NCBI GenBank assembly: GCA_013349405.1
Contig: DUZS01000017.1
Span: forward strand, 1 to 64,000
From: Desulfuromonadales bacterium
GTDB lineage: Bacteria > Desulfobacterota > Desulfuromonadia > Geobacterales > Pseudopelobacteraceae
Length of the DNA stretch: 64,000 nt
Direction of reading: 5' to 3'
Under the pieces are notes generated by a model. The model was given only the letters and a program-made list of their open reading frames with translations. It did not search any database and was not told the DNA's origin. Every line of letters starts with the position of its first letter. Position 1 is the first letter of the stretch. Shown one piece after another: positions 1-9,882 of this stretch. A program made the position numbers and the translations under genes.

Positions 1-245
1 GTCAGACGATTTGGCGGTAACGCGTGCGATACGCCAATGACGCGCAACTGCGGATCAAGAAACACGACATCGATCGGAAAATGCATACCGAAGGTATGTA
101 CCCCCTTGCACGGCTTGATCCACAACCCTTCGCCGTTGGCAAGTGATTGTCTGCCGAGTAGTCCCACCATACGGCTTTGAAGCGTCTCGGCACAAATCAG
201 GTTTTCTGCCAGTTCACTGTTGTTTGCGGTATTAATCGCTTTCAT
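1..245 (-). CDS. DUF192 family protein (3' end outside window)
   Basis: About 81 residues are visible from an ATG at 245, preceded by AAAGGAGGG at good spacing; the gene runs off the window start. The protein contains the DUF192 signature in order: a G-L-L-G-R turn, then G-E-G-L-W-I-K-P-C, then HTFGMHFPIDVVFLD. DUF192 proteins are small and their biochemical role is not settled. It lies 44 bp downstream of tadC on the same strand, so it is probably the last or a late gene of the Tad operon. I see no signal peptide in the visible N-terminus. Confidence 0.85.
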   Translation of the reverse strand, partial: MKAINTANNSELAENLICAETLQSRMVGLLGRQSLANGEGLWIKPCKGVHTFGMHFPIDVVFLDPQLRVIGVSHALPPNRL

Positions 246-289
246 TGTCAGTACACCCTCCTTTCATGGCTACAATCTGGCTACTTGTT

Positions 290-1201
290 TCAAAATTTAC
301 TGAACATGGCGGATATCTTGAAAAACGCCGGCGTCAGAATAACGATCAGTAATGCCGGGAACACACAGAACGTCAGCGGGAAAAGCATCTTGACGGCTGT
401 TTTGGCGGCACTTTCTTCGGCCAGTTGCCTCCGTTTCATACGCAGTGAGTCGGAATAGGTGCGCAAGGTTTTGCCGAGACTGGTGCCGAATTTTTCGGTC
501 TGCACCAGCATGGCGACGAACGCCTTGATATCATCAACCATCGTCCGTTCAGCAAGCCCTTTCAATGCCTCTGCCCGTGGTTTTCCGACCCTGATCTCGC
601 GGGTTACGGTGTTTATCTCTTTGATGAGCGGGTCGTCTTTGATCTGAAAGTTTTCCGCCGTTTTTATCAGGGCGGCATCCAGACTGAGTCCGGCCTCCAC
701 GCAGACAGTCAGCAGATCGAGCACATCCGGCAACGAATGGAAAATTTCGGTTTTACGCAGTTCCGCCTGCCTTCTCAGCCAGAATGTCGGCAGCAGATAG
801 CCGCTGAGTGCGCATCCAATAACTATCAGCAGGGCGCTGCCGGGCATCTTGCCGTGCGGCAGGGCAAGCAGCATCAGGTAGGCTGCCGGCAAAGCTGCTG
901 CCAGCAGCAGTTTGCAGCCGAGAAAGATATAGACGCTGTCAGAGCGGAAGCCGGCGGCCATGATCATGTCACGATAGGTGCGCAGTTCCGCCGGCTTTAT
1001 GCTCAATCTGCCCCCCATATCATGAAGCACCTTCTGCCACTTTGTCGGGGTTGATACAAGTTGCGGCTGCTCCACCTCGTTTGAGATGAGTTCAGCCACT
1101 CGCTCCCGGATGATATCTCGCCTGCTCAAAACCGGGTAGAGCGCCGCTCCGCTGAGGAGCGCAACGCTTGCGAATATAGAAACAATTATAAGAATGAGCA
1201 T
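290..1201 (-). CDS. tadC: Tad/Flp pilus inner-membrane platform protein TadC
   Basis: This 303-residue type II secretion F-domain (GspF/TadC) protein has an N-terminal membrane segment, a central pair of hydrophobic stretches near residues 90-135, the cytoplasmic F-domain with the conserved LPDVLDLLTVCVEAGLSLDAA stretch, and a final hydrophobic helix. TadB and TadC together form the inner-membrane platform on which the ATPase drives Flp pilus assembly. The ATG at 1201 follows AGGGAGGG. The gene starts 9 bp after the tadB stop, which indicates one transcript. Length is normal for TadC. The order tadA-tadB-tadC separates it from general secretion GspF. Confidence 0.93.
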   Translation of the reverse strand: MLILIIVSIFASVALLSGAALYPVLSRRDIIRERVAELISNEVEQPQLVSTPTKWQKVLHDMGGRLSIKPAELRTYRDMIMAAGFRSDSVYIFLGCKLLLAAALPAAYLMLLALPHGKMPGSALLIVIGCALSGYLLPTFWLRRQAELRKTEIFHSLPDVLDLLTVCVEAGLSLDAALIKTAENFQIKDDPLIKEINTVTREIRVGKPRAEALKGLAERTMVDDIKAFVAMLVQTEKFGTSLGKTLRTYSDSLRMKRRQLAEESAAKTAVKMLFPLTFCVFPALLIVILTPAFFKISAMFSKF

Positions 1202-1210
1202 ATTCCCTCC

Positions 1211-2176
1211 CTAAATCCGGATATCGATAATCTTCCTGATCACCAGAAATCCTGCGAATTGCACCATTACCGCTGCACAAAGAATAAGTTGGCAAAGCCG
1301 TTCCGTGTAAAACACACTCATGTAGCCGGGGTTCAGAAAATTGAAGCCGAAGAAGGTGGCCACCGGCATAACAGTAAGCACATATCCCGACAGGCGCCCC
1401 TGGGCTGAATAAACCCTGACCTGCCGGCGTATCTGCAGTCGCGATCTGACTGTGTCGGCCAGTTTATCCAGAATCTCTGCCAGGTTCCCGCCGGTTTCGT
1501 TGTTGATCCTGACGATAGTGACAAAGAAATGCAGATCGATGCTCTCTATTTTTTTCAGCAGCGATCTCAATGAATCGGTCATTCTCATGCCGAGCTGCTG
1601 CTGTTCGTAAGCAATTTTAAAGAGCCCGCCGGTCGGCTCCGGCATCTCCTGGCTGATCAATTCAATAGCACCCGAAAGGGAGTGCCCGGCGCGGAGAGAA
1701 CGGGCGACCATCGAGAGCGCATCCGGCAACTGTTCGTCAAATCTGGCCCGGCGCTGCTTTTTGTGATAGATGAGATAGGCGAACGGCATTCCTCCGCAGA
1801 CAAATAACGCCAGAAGTGCCGCCAGCAGAAGTTTACTCACGGCAAATACAACGACAAAGCCGGATAGAGCCGCTATGCCGAAGAGTAAAACAAATCTCAC
1901 CGGAGTGATCTGGATACCGGAATGGGTAATCAGTGACATGATGCGCTCCATCAGCGGCAGATGTTCGATCAGTTTACCCGCTGCCGGTTTCTCCAGTAGC
2001 AACTCGCTGGTAAACGCTTCTGATGGTGTCGTGCCGCTCTCTGCAGCCATACGCTGCAATCTCCGTTTCACTCCGGCGGCCGGCGATTCCCTGACCGATT
2101 GAATGCCGAAAAAGAGTGCCAGCACAGAGAGGAAGACAGCGATAAAAATCATTATGACAACCACTGCGGCATTCAT
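1211..2176 (-). CDS. tadB: Tad/Flp pilus inner-membrane platform protein TadB
   Basis: This is a 321-residue TadB. It has an N-terminal transmembrane helix, a cytoplasmic linker, two hydrophobic segments around residues 95-135, and the F-domain with [20 protein letters not shown] and the [13 protein letters not shown] motif typical of the family, ending in C-terminal membrane helices. Its ATG overlaps the tadA stop codon by 4 bp (ATGA), so translation is probably coupled. TadB is thought to pair with TadC as the pilus platform. Nothing in the sequence suggests truncation. Confidence 0.93.
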   Translation of the reverse strand: MNAAVVVIMIFIAVFLSVLALFFGIQSVRESPAAGVKRRLQRMAAESGTTPSEAFTSELLLEKPAAGKLIEHLPLMERIMSLITHSGIQITPVRFVLLFGIAALSGFVVVFAVSKLLLAALLALFVCGGMPFAYLIYHKKQRRARFDEQLPDALSMVARSLRAGHSLSGAIELISQEMPEPTGGLFKIAYEQQQLGMRMTDSLRSLLKKIESIDLHFFVTIVRINNETGGNLAEILDKLADTVRSRLQIRRQVRVYSAQGRLSGYVLTVMPVATFFGFNFLNPGYMSVFYTERLCQLILCAAVMVQFAGFLVIRKIIDIRI

Positions 2177-3495
2177 GGGGCGGCCCTCCCCTCGAAAATA
2201 TCGGGGGGCAGGATGAAGCCGGACAACTTCAACCGCTCGGCAAATGCCGGCCTGACGCCGGTGGCCTTGAAATCACCCACCACCCTCCCATCCTGGTCCA
2301 TGCCCTTCTGCACAAAGACGAAGATGTCCTGCATGACAATCGTATTTCCCTCCATACCGGTGATTTCAGAAACCTTGACGATTTTTCGCGTGCCGTCCGG
2401 AAATCTCACCAGATGGATAATCATGTTGATGGCCGAGGCGATCTGCTCCCTGATGGCCCGGTCCGGCAGTTCTATTCCGGCCATCATAACCATGGTTGCC
2501 AGACGCGCCATCGCATCCCGCACCGTGTTGGCATGAATGGTGGAGATGGAACCGTCGTGGCCGGTATTCATCGCCTGCAGCATATCGAGCGCCTCACCAC
2601 CACGCACCTCGCCCAGAATTATCCGGTTGGGCCGCATGCGCAGACTGTTTCGTACCAGATCCCGTTGCGTCACTTCTCCAGACCCTTCAATATTTGCCGG
2701 GCGGGTTTCCAGACGCACAACGTGATCCTGTTTCAACTGCAGTTCGGCTGAATCCTCGATGGTTATGATGCGTTCATCGGCAGGGATGAATTCGGAGATG
2801 ACATTGAGCAGGGTTGTTTTTCCGGTACCGGTGCCACCGCAGATGAGGATATTGAGCCGGGACTTCACCGCCCCCTCAATTATTTTTGCAATGCGCCGGT
2901 CAAACGCACCCAGCGCAAGCAGATCGTCCATCCTGAGCGGCACAAGGCCGAAACGGCGGATGGAGAGCACCGGTCCGTCAATGGCCAGGGGAGGAATAAT
3001 GGCGTTGACCCGTGAACCGTCCGGCAGTCGGGCATCCACATAGGGGGAGGATTCATCGATTCTGCGCCCAACCCTGGAGACGATTCTTTCGATAATCTGC
3101 ATCAGGTGATTATTGTCGCGGAAAACAATGTCGGTTTTTTCCAGCTTGCCCTTTCGCTCCACGTAGGTACTGGCATAATTATTGACCAGAATATCGGAGA
3201 TGTCAGGAGAGCTGAGCAGCGGCTCGATTGGTCCCAGGCCGAATGTTTCATGCTGCACTTCAACCACCAGCCGTTCCTTCTCTACCCGGCTGAGAGGGAC
3301 ACCCTCTTCCACGATGAGGTTTTCAATTACAAAGCCGATTTCCTGTTCCAGCTCGCCACTGCGGAGCAGATCCAGCTTGGTAAGGTCAATCCGCTCAATA
3401 AGCAGGCGGTGGATACGGCTCTTCAATTCCTGAAAGGAAGCGCCCTTATCGGCCGTGTGCAGCTTGCTCGCCGTATCGTAATTGGGTAATGCCAT
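2173..3495 (-). CDS. tadA: Tad/Flp pilus assembly ATPase TadA (CpaF family)
   Basis: This 440-residue type II/IV secretion ATPase of the CpaF branch powers Flp pilus assembly by ATP hydrolysis at the inner membrane. The Walker [10 protein letters not shown] lies near residues 217-225. The Asp box (TIEDSAEL), Walker B region ([13 protein letters not shown]) and His box (STIHANT) all follow in order. The N-terminal domain carries [10 protein letters not shown] and the [13 protein letters not shown] stretch usual in CpaF. The ATG at 3495 has GAGG upstream. It is first in the visible operon, and the 400-bp gap upstream probably holds the promoter. Do not confuse it with the tRNA deaminase gene, also called tadA, at 37911. 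Confidence 0.95.
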   Translation of the reverse strand: MALPNYDTASKLHTADKGASFQELKSRIHRLLIERIDLTKLDLLRSGELEQEIGFVIENLIVEEGVPLSRVEKERLVVEVQHETFGLGPIEPLLSSPDISDILVNNYASTYVERKGKLEKTDIVFRDNNHLMQIIERIVSRVGRRIDESSPYVDARLPDGSRVNAIIPPLAIDGPVLSIRRFGLVPLRMDDLLALGAFDRRIAKIIEGAVKSRLNILICGGTGTGKTTLLNVISEFIPADERIITIEDSAELQLKQDHVVRLETRPANIEGSGEVTQRDLVRNSLRMRPNRIILGEVRGGEALDMLQAMNTGHDGSISTIHANTVRDAMARLATMVMMAGIELPDRAIREQIASAINMIIHLVRFPDGTRKIVKVSEITGMEGNTIVMQDIFVFVQKGMDQDGRVVGDFKATGVRPAFAERLKLSGFILPPDIFEGRAAP

Positions 3496-3545
3496 GTCAG
3501 GTTACCTCATTGTCAGGGACGCATAATTTAAAAAAGCACCGTTTT

Positions 3546-3805
3546 TGTAGGGGCGATCCCGGCGGGTCGCCCTGTCGGGATATTGTATAATCCCCTAAAC
3601 GTCAGTTCACCGCCGATAAAAACGGATGCACGCCGATAAAACCTGGAGTTACATCAAAAATACGAATCACCTTGTGGGTAAAACCAGTATTTTGTTCAAA
3701 TTTTTGATTTCTCGGCGTGTTTCGGCGTTCATCGGCGGTTAACTGTTTTACCCAGGATAATGGTGGTTATCGAAGCGAGGGCGAGCCAACGGCGTCGCCC
3801 CTACA
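3546..3805. repeat. Long imperfect inverted repeat, MITE-like
   Basis: The gap 3496-3898 has no convincing gene. It contains a roughly 260-bp imperfect palindrome. The outer ends are TGTAGGGGCGA (3546-3556) and TCGCCCCTACA (3795-3805). Inside them, a second pair of arms carries TTCACCGCCGATAAAAACG on the left and the complement of GTTAACCGCCGATGAACG on the right. The structure resembles a small non-autonomous element. No transposase gene is nearby. Confidence 0.6.
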
Positions 3806-3898
3806 TGGTGAATCGGAATTTTCCACATCAGAACGAATCAGTTTTTTTCAGGTGAAAAGGAGTTGCATGAGGAGGGGGGGAATGGCGGGTTATTTTCC

Positions 3899-5788
3899 TT
3901 AGGAACCAACTGTAAACCAGAACGTTGCCCCCTGATCCACCGCACCCTCGGCCCAGATCGTGCCGCCGTGCCGGTGGATGATATGCTGCACCAGTGACAG
4001 ACCTATGCCGGTGCCAGAGAATTCTGTCTCTGTGTGTAATCTCTGAAAGGTAACGAACAGTTTGTCTGCATATTTGGCATCAAAACCGGCGCCGTCGTCA
4101 CGGATAAAATAGGCGGTTTTGCCGTCAACGGTGGCGCTGCCGAACTCGATACGTGCCTCGGTATGGCTGCCGGTAAATTTCCAGGCATTACCAAGCAGAT
4201 TGTCGAGCGCCACCTTCAAGAGCCGCGAATCTCCCCGGGTTGTGAGACCTTTGGTGATGACGAACGCCACCTTCCGCTCCGGTTCGGCACTCTGCAACTC
4301 ATCTGCGATATTACCGGCCAGTTCACTCAGATTGACCGTTTCAAGCGCCACTTCACATCTGGTGATGCGTGACAGCTTCAGGATGTCGTCAATAAGCTGC
4401 GCCATTTTCTGCGCGGCTGTGCGTATCCGGTGGAGATAATCCTTGCCACCATCGTCGAGCCTGTCTTCGTAATCCTCCAGCAGTGCCAGACTGAAACCGT
4501 CGATGCTCCGCAGCGGTGCCCGCAGGTCGTGGGATACCGAATAGGCGAACGACTCCATTTCCTGGTAGGAGACCTTAAGTTGCGCAGTCCGTTCGTTCAC
4601 GCGTTGTTCCAATTCTGTCTGTAACTGGTTGATTATCGCCTCGGCATGCTTGCGATCGGTGATGTCTCTGTTGCTGGCACGCTGCCCAAGATAGTTCCTT
4701 TCACTGTCATAGGCCGACTGGCAGATGTGCGCAATCCAGCGTTCTTCGCCGCTTTTCGTTGTAATACGGAAATCGAAATGGTGTTGGTGGGGTGGTACTG
4801 CTTCATCAGGAGCGGCACACAGATGCTTGGCAAATTCATTCCGGTCATCTGGATGAATTATTCTCTCGATAAGACCGGTGTCGTGCAGAAACTCTTCTCT
4901 GCTGTAACCTGAATGGAGTTCACATGAAGGAGAGATGTAACGCAGAGTTCCGTCGGGAGCCTGCCAGTATTCCCAGTCGAAGGTAAAATCAGCCACCGTG
5001 CGGTACGCATCTTCACTCTCATGCAGCACTTTTTCAAGTTGCTTATGTCTCGATATATCCTGAATCATACAAAGATGGCGTGGATATGCTTTATTTTTAA
5101 CGTTTACCGGTGCAACCGTCATGTTGATCCAGACAACAGCCCCATCGTGATGAAGGTAGCGCTTTTCCACCTGAAATCCTTGAATCCTCCCGGCATTCAG
5201 GTGCGCCATGTTATCAAGATCTTTCTGGACATCATCCGGATGGGTGATGCTTATCAAGTCGATATGTGCAAGTTCTTCAATCGATCTGCCCGCTATTTCG
5301 GCAAACTTGGTATTGACTTCATAGATCTGTCCCGTGAGAGAGTCGATCAGAGCGATGCCCAGCGGAGCTTCCGTAAACAGTTTTTTGAAAAGGACCTCAC
5401 TCTCACGCAACGCGGTATCCGCTTTAAGATCACTCACGACACCTATTGCACCATCAAAGGTGCCTTCATCATCATAGAGCGGCGTGGTTGCAATACGCGT
5501 CAGTACTGTTCTGCCCTCTTTGTGCACAAACAGGAATTGATGAGGCTCCTGAACGCCGCTCTCGCGGCGCTTTTCCAGCTCTTTGGCCCGCGCAACCCAT
5601 GCGGGGTCGCCGAAATCATACCAGCTTCGCCCGGCCATCTCCGCTTTGGAGTACCCCAGCATCTTTTCCAATGCAGGATTCACATAGACAGTCATAAACT
5701 CTCTGTTGAGAAGCCAGAAGCCATCGTACGCCTGTTCTACCAGCGTACGGTATATCCGCTCCATCGCCCGTGGACTGCTGCTATTCAT
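3899..5788 (-). CDS. PAS-PAS-PAS sensor histidine kinase
   Basis: This 629-residue soluble kinase has three PAS/PAC units (about 10-130, 130-255, 260-385), a coiled linker (QLQTELEQRVNERTAQLK), a HisKA domain with phospho-acceptor His near 417 (SVSHDLRAPLRSIDGFS), and a HATPase_c domain with N box DNLLGNAWKFT, G1 DDGAGFD and G2 GTGIGLSLV. The H-box resembles that of phytochrome-type kinases. There is no membrane segment, so it probably senses a cytoplasmic cue. It closely resembles the C-terminal half of the kinase at 8038-9882, including the ending AEGAVDQGATFWFT, which suggests duplication. It is last in the cluster, 62 bp after the upstream hybrid kinase. The signal is unknown. Confidence 0.9.
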   Translation of the reverse strand: MNSSSPRAMERIYRTLVEQAYDGFWLLNREFMTVYVNPALEKMLGYSKAEMAGRSWYDFGDPAWVARAKELEKRRESGVQEPHQFLFVHKEGRTVLTRIATTPLYDDEGTFDGAIGVVSDLKADTALRESEVLFKKLFTEAPLGIALIDSLTGQIYEVNTKFAEIAGRSIEELAHIDLISITHPDDVQKDLDNMAHLNAGRIQGFQVEKRYLHHDGAVVWINMTVAPVNVKNKAYPRHLCMIQDISRHKQLEKVLHESEDAYRTVADFTFDWEYWQAPDGTLRYISPSCELHSGYSREEFLHDTGLIERIIHPDDRNEFAKHLCAAPDEAVPPHQHHFDFRITTKSGEERWIAHICQSAYDSERNYLGQRASNRDITDRKHAEAIINQLQTELEQRVNERTAQLKVSYQEMESFAYSVSHDLRAPLRSIDGFSLALLEDYEDRLDDGGKDYLHRIRTAAQKMAQLIDDILKLSRITRCEVALETVNLSELAGNIADELQSAEPERKVAFVITKGLTTRGDSRLLKVALDNLLGNAWKFTGSHTEARIEFGSATVDGKTAYFIRDDGAGFDAKYADKLFVTFQRLHTETEFSGTGIGLSLVQHIIHRHGGTIWAEGAVDQGATFWFTVGS

Positions 5789-5850
5789 GGAATAAACCCC
5801 TCTTCCGGCCTCAAATGGTTCTGTTTTTTACCGCCTTCACCCTTCACCCT

Positions 5851-7395
5851 TCACCTGTCCAGCATCTCCCGCACCTTCCGTAACAGTCCAAGCGGGTTGA
5901 CCGGTTTCATAATCAGATCGACACCAGTATCAAGTTCTCCCCGACTCCGTATAAAATCAGCGGTATAGCCGCTGGTAAAAAGCACCCTGGCGTCAGGCTG
6001 AAGGAGTCGGATCTCTTTGCACGCCTCCATGCCGCTTTTATGAGGCATGATCAGATCCATGAGAATGAGATTGATCTTTGATCTGTTCACCTTGAAAGTA
6101 TCCACCGCCTCCTGACCATCTGAGGCACTGATGATCTCATACCCGAATTCTTTCAAAACCGTCACCACAACCTCACGGACCGAGGCATCATCCTCTGCCA
6201 CAAGAATCGTCTCAGTTCCCCCATTAGGCCGTGCCAAAATAATTTCCATTCCTTCAGATGCCGTTTCTGTCTCAAGAAGCGGGATAAATATCTTGAAGGT
6301 AGTGCCCTTGCCCGGTTCACTGTAGACATAGACAAAGCCGTTGTGCTGATTGACGATCCCATGCACGATCGCCATCCCGAGGCCGGTGCCTTTGCCGACT
6401 TCTTTGGTGGTAAAGAACGGTTCAAAAATCCTGCTGATGGTCTCCTCATTCATACCAATGCCGGTGTCAGACACACAAATGACGGCATAACGCCCCGGAG
6501 TGCCCATGCCGTGGCTGTATACAAAAAATTGATCGATTTCCTGAAATGAGGTTTCTATCGTTAATTCACCACCGGCAGGCATGGCATCACGGGCATTCGT
6601 TGCCAGATTCATAAGTACCTGCTCCATCTGTCCGGTATCAGCCATGACCCGAAGATCCACGGCATGGTACATGGATTTCAGATGAACATCCTCACCGATG
6701 ATGCGGACGAGAAATCTCTCTACGTGCTGCACAAGTTCATTGAGATTGACCGGCCTGGTATCCAGCACCTGCTTACGACTGAACGCCAGCAGGGCGTGGG
6801 TCAACTGCGCTGCTCTCTCTGCAGCGGATTTGATATGCTCAAGTGCCTCTTTTCCCGGGCCATCCAGAACCGACTTCATTTTCAGCAGGTCGCAATAGCC
6901 CAGGATGACTGTCAGGATATTATTGAAGTCGTGCGCCACACCACCAGCCAGTTGTCCGATAGCCTCCATCTTCTGGGATTGGTACAACTGATCTTCGGCT
7001 TGTCGGCACTTGCTGCGATTTGCAACATCCCGGATCTCCCGCTCGATAGCAGGTGTCAGCCGCGCAAGATTTCCCTTGATGATGTAGTCGTTCGCTCCGG
7101 CTCTCATCGCCTCCACGGCGGTCTCTTCACCGACCTTTCCGGAGACGATGATGAAGGGGATGTCAACTGCTCTATCTTTAACTATCCGCAGAGCGTCCAG
7201 ACCGCTGAAACGTGGCATGACAAAGTCCGAAATAATAAGATCCCACGTTTTTGTGACGAGAGCTTCCTTCATCGCTTCAGGCGTATCAACCCGCCTGGAG
7301 TCGAGTTCATAGCCGTTCTTTATCAGTTCGCGCTCCAGCAGCAGGGCATCATCTTCAGAATCTTCAACGATCAGCAAACGAAGTGGGGTGGACAT
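5851..7395 (-). CDS. Hybrid kinase, REC-HisKA-HATPase-REC
   Basis: I place the start at the ATG at 7395, behind AAAAGGAG and giving [16 protein letters not shown], rather than at an upstream in-frame ATG (7479) inside a repeat. The 514-residue protein has an N-terminal receiver (Asp57 in ISDFVMP), a HisKA domain with His near 153 ([17 protein letters not shown]), a HATPase_c domain, and a C-terminal receiver (Asp near 446, [13 protein letters not shown]). The AHDFNN form of the H-box is common in kinases of complex phosphorelays. The N-terminal receiver suggests activation by another kinase, perhaps a neighbour. It closely resembles the REC-kinase at 10845 in its first 150 residues. Confidence 0.92.
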   Translation of the reverse strand: MSTPLRLLIVEDSEDDALLLERELIKNGYELDSRRVDTPEAMKEALVTKTWDLIISDFVMPRFSGLDALRIVKDRAVDIPFIIVSGKVGEETAVEAMRAGANDYIIKGNLARLTPAIEREIRDVANRSKCRQAEDQLYQSQKMEAIGQLAGGVAHDFNNILTVILGYCDLLKMKSVLDGPGKEALEHIKSAAERAAQLTHALLAFSRKQVLDTRPVNLNELVQHVERFLVRIIGEDVHLKSMYHAVDLRVMADTGQMEQVLMNLATNARDAMPAGGELTIETSFQEIDQFFVYSHGMGTPGRYAVICVSDTGIGMNEETISRIFEPFFTTKEVGKGTGLGMAIVHGIVNQHNGFVYVYSEPGKGTTFKIFIPLLETETASEGMEIILARPNGGTETILVAEDDASVREVVVTVLKEFGYEIISASDGQEAVDTFKVNRSKINLILMDLIMPHKSGMEACKEIRLLQPDARVLFTSGYTADFIRSRGELDTGVDLIMKPVNPLGLLRKVREMLDR

Positions 7396-7423
7396 AGTGT
7401 TGCTCCTTTTACAGTCAAAAGCG

Positions 7424-7580
7424 ACCACCCCCAACCCCTCCTTAACTACAGGAGGGGAGCTAAAAGCCCAAACTTCCATAAAGCCAGGGAGGGGAGCTAA
7501 AAGCCCAAACTTCCATAAAGCCAGAGAGGGGAGCTAAAAGCCCCCCCTCCTGTCGTTAAGGAGGGGGTTGGGGGGTGGTC
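7424..7580. repeat. Inverted repeat enclosing 37-bp tandem repeats
   Basis: Arms at 7424-7451 (ACCACCCCCAACCCCTCCTT...) and 7549-7580 are near-perfect inverse copies. Between them a 37-bp unit starting GAGGGGAGCTAAAAG is repeated about 2.4 times (7452, 7489, 7526). The element separates the receiver gene at 7579 from the hybrid kinase at 7395 and overlaps the last two bases of the receiver gene. It could act as an attenuating hairpin. No transposase is nearby. Confidence 0.75.
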
Positions 7581-8019
7581 AGGTTCTCACCGGCGGTTCA
7601 TTCAGCATCAGCCAGTACAGCCCCAGATTCTGAACCGCTTCGTTAAACTGGACGAAATCAACCGGCTTGCGGATATAACTGTTACAGCCGTTTTTGTAGG
7701 CATTGGCGATGTCCTGTTCCTCTTTTGATGACGTCAGGATCACCACCGGGACATGCGCCGTCTTCTCTGATTCGCGCAAGCGGCGCAACACCTCCAGGCC
7801 GTCAATCTTCGGCAGCTTCAGATCCAGCAAAACCACTGTCGGCAGGTTATCAATGTTATTCCCGGCATGGTTACCGACACCCAGCAGATAATCAAGCGCT
7901 TCGGCCCCGTCCCGCGCCACGACCAGTTCATTCAGTATCCTGTTCTTTTTGAGTGCGCGACGAGTTAATTCCTCGTCATCGGCATTGTCTTCCACCAGCA
8001 GAATCCATTTGTTTTCCAT
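7579..8019 (-). CDS. Single-domain response regulator, Rcp1 type
   Basis: This 146-residue receiver has no output domain. Acidic residues E10, D11 and D15 bind the metal, the phospho-acceptor is Asp66 (VVLLDLKLPK), the conserved Thr lies in VVILTSS, and the Lys in IRKPVDF is present. The long loop before Asp66 (LGVGNHAGNNIDNLP) and the GLYWLMLNEPP ending are typical of Rcp1-like receivers that serve phytochrome-like kinases. The upstream kinase at 8038 ends 18 bp away and has the matching H-box type, so it is the likely partner. The ATG follows AAAGGAG. Confidence 0.92.
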   Translation of the reverse strand: MENKWILLVEDNADDEELTRRALKKNRILNELVVARDGAEALDYLLGVGNHAGNNIDNLPTVVLLDLKLPKIDGLEVLRRLRESEKTAHVPVVILTSSKEEQDIANAYKNGCNSYIRKPVDFVQFNEAVQNLGLYWLMLNEPPVRT

Positions 8020-8037
8020 GATTGACTCCTTTCATTG

Positions 8038-9882
8038 TTACCCCAGCGTAAACCAGAACGTCGCTCCCTGATCCACCGCACCCTCGGCCCAGATCGTGCC
8101 GCCATGCCGATGGATGATGTGCTGTACCAGAGTCAAGCCCACACCGGTGCCGGGAAATCCCAGCTCAGTGTGCAATCGCTGAAAAGTAGTGAACAGCTTA
8201 TCCACATATTTCATATCGAAACCGGCCCCATCATCGCGCACAAAATAAGCCGTTTTTCCGTCGCTAGCGGAGATCCCGAACTCGATGCGTGCCTCTGCAT
8301 GGCCGCTGGTAAATTTCCAGGCGTTGCCGAGCAAATTCTCTAGCACCAGCGTCAAAAGCCGGGGGTCTCCTTTAGTGACAGCATCATCTTTTATGACGAA
8401 TTCCACCTTTCGTTGCTGATCGGTACGCCGTAACTCTTCTGCAATCGAAACAGTCAAAGTGCTCAGGTTGACCGTTTCAGAAGTCAACTCCGCTCTGGTG
8501 ACACGCGACAGCTTCAGAATATCATCGATAAGCTGCGCCATTTTCTGCGTGGCCGCTCGCACCCGCCTGAGATAATCTTTCCCCTCACCGTCCAGCTTGT
8601 CTCCGCAGTCTTCCAGAAGCGCCAGACTGAAGCCGTCGATACTCCGCAGAGGCGCACGCAGATCGTGAGAGACGGAATAGGCAAAAGACTCCATCTCCTG
8701 GTTGGCCGCCTTCAGTTGCGCGGTCCGCTCGGTTACCCGTTGCTCCAGTTCGTTGTTCAACTGGTGTATTTCCACCTCCGCCAGCTTCCGCTCACTGATG
8801 TCGCGACAAATGCTCATCATCGCCGGTTGACCATCCCAGGTGATTTTTCGTGCGCTGACCTCGGTTGGCACCGATGAACCATCCTTGCGCTGATGTGCGG
8901 TTTCAAACGTATGGCGACCGTGCTCCATCAGATGGGCAACCCTATCCTGCACGCACCAACTTTGCTCCGGAGTATCCAGTTTGCCAAGCGGCACGGACAT
9001 CAACTCGGCATGGGAGTAACCAAGCCGTTCACAGGCCAGCGAGTTAACTGCCAGAAAATGACCTTCTGCATCATGTATAAATATTGCATCTCCCGCGCTC
9101 TCAAACAAAAGTCGATATTTCCCCTCACTCTCGCACAAAGTTTTTATCGCCGCCGTGCGTTCCACTATCTGCTGAGCCAACTTGTCCAGCATGGAGTTGA
9201 ACCCGGCGGAAAGATCAGCTGCCTCATCAGATCCGCTTACATCAGAACGCACCGCAGTATTACCCGCCTGAACCTCCTCCATAACCGACTTGATCACATA
9301 GAGCCGCTTCGTGAATTGTCGTCCCATGACCCATGCCAAAAGGGAACCTGTGAGAATGGTGACCAGTGTGAAGAGCAAACCTTTGCGTGAAATATCATTC
9401 AGCTTCTGCGTAACCCCGGTTTGCGCAATACCGATCCGAATCCAGCCCACATGGTGTTTCATCAAAAGTACCGGTGTAGCAACATCAACGAGTGTCAGGC
9501 TGTTGCTGATGATTTTTAGAAGCGGATCAGTCGGCATGTCGAGCAGATGCTGGCCGACACGCGCATGATCGGTGTGAGCCAGCACCATGCCATTCACATC
9601 CGTCACAATGGCGAATTTAAGTTCCTGATACACTGTTTGCGCATCGACAAGCTCCTGAAGCCCCACAATGTCATGTGACGCAGTTCCGCTGGCGGATGAA
9701 GTGGCAAGGGAATTCACCAGAGAGACCGCGTGGCCCAATTGATAGTCAAGGAAAGCGGCTTTCTGTTTCTGTGCAATGTCAGCGATAAATAACGTCATCA
9801 GAACTGCATGAACGGCGGCAACCCCGACAATCAGCTGACGCCGCAATGAACCGAATAAAAACAGGCGGATTCTGGAGGTCAT
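8038..9882 (-). CDS. Membrane sensor histidine kinase, HAMP-PAS-HisKA-HATPase
   Basis: This is a 614-residue kinase. A first membrane helix (about 14-32) is followed by a periplasmic domain of about 130 residues, a second helix (LLFTLVTILTGSLLAWVMG, near 165-185), HAMP, PAS (about 250-370), a coiled linker, HisKA with His near 403 and HATPase_c (GTGVGLTLV). It probably reads a periplasmic cue. Its ATG overlaps the stop of the upstream PhnD-like lipoprotein gene by 4 bp, so translation is coupled and the lipoprotein may be its ligand-binding partner. That role is inference. The downstream Rcp1-type receiver is the likely phosphate acceptor. Confidence 0.92.
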   Translation of the reverse strand: MTSRIRLFLFGSLRRQLIVGVAAVHAVLMTLFIADIAQKQKAAFLDYQLGHAVSLVNSLATSSASGTASHDIVGLQELVDAQTVYQELKFAIVTDVNGMVLAHTDHARVGQHLLDMPTDPLLKIISNSLTLVDVATPVLLMKHHVGWIRIGIAQTGVTQKLNDISRKGLLFTLVTILTGSLLAWVMGRQFTKRLYVIKSVMEEVQAGNTAVRSDVSGSDEAADLSAGFNSMLDKLAQQIVERTAAIKTLCESEGKYRLLFESAGDAIFIHDAEGHFLAVNSLACERLGYSHAELMSVPLGKLDTPEQSWCVQDRVAHLMEHGRHTFETAHQRKDGSSVPTEVSARKITWDGQPAMMSICRDISERKLAEVEIHQLNNELEQRVTERTAQLKAANQEMESFAYSVSHDLRAPLRSIDGFSLALLEDCGDKLDGEGKDYLRRVRAATQKMAQLIDDILKLSRVTRAELTSETVNLSTLTVSIAEELRRTDQQRKVEFVIKDDAVTKGDPRLLTLVLENLLGNAWKFTSGHAEARIEFGISASDGKTAYFVRDDGAGFDMKYVDKLFTTFQRLHTELGFPGTGVGLTLVQHIIHRHGGTIWAEGAVDQGATFWFTLG

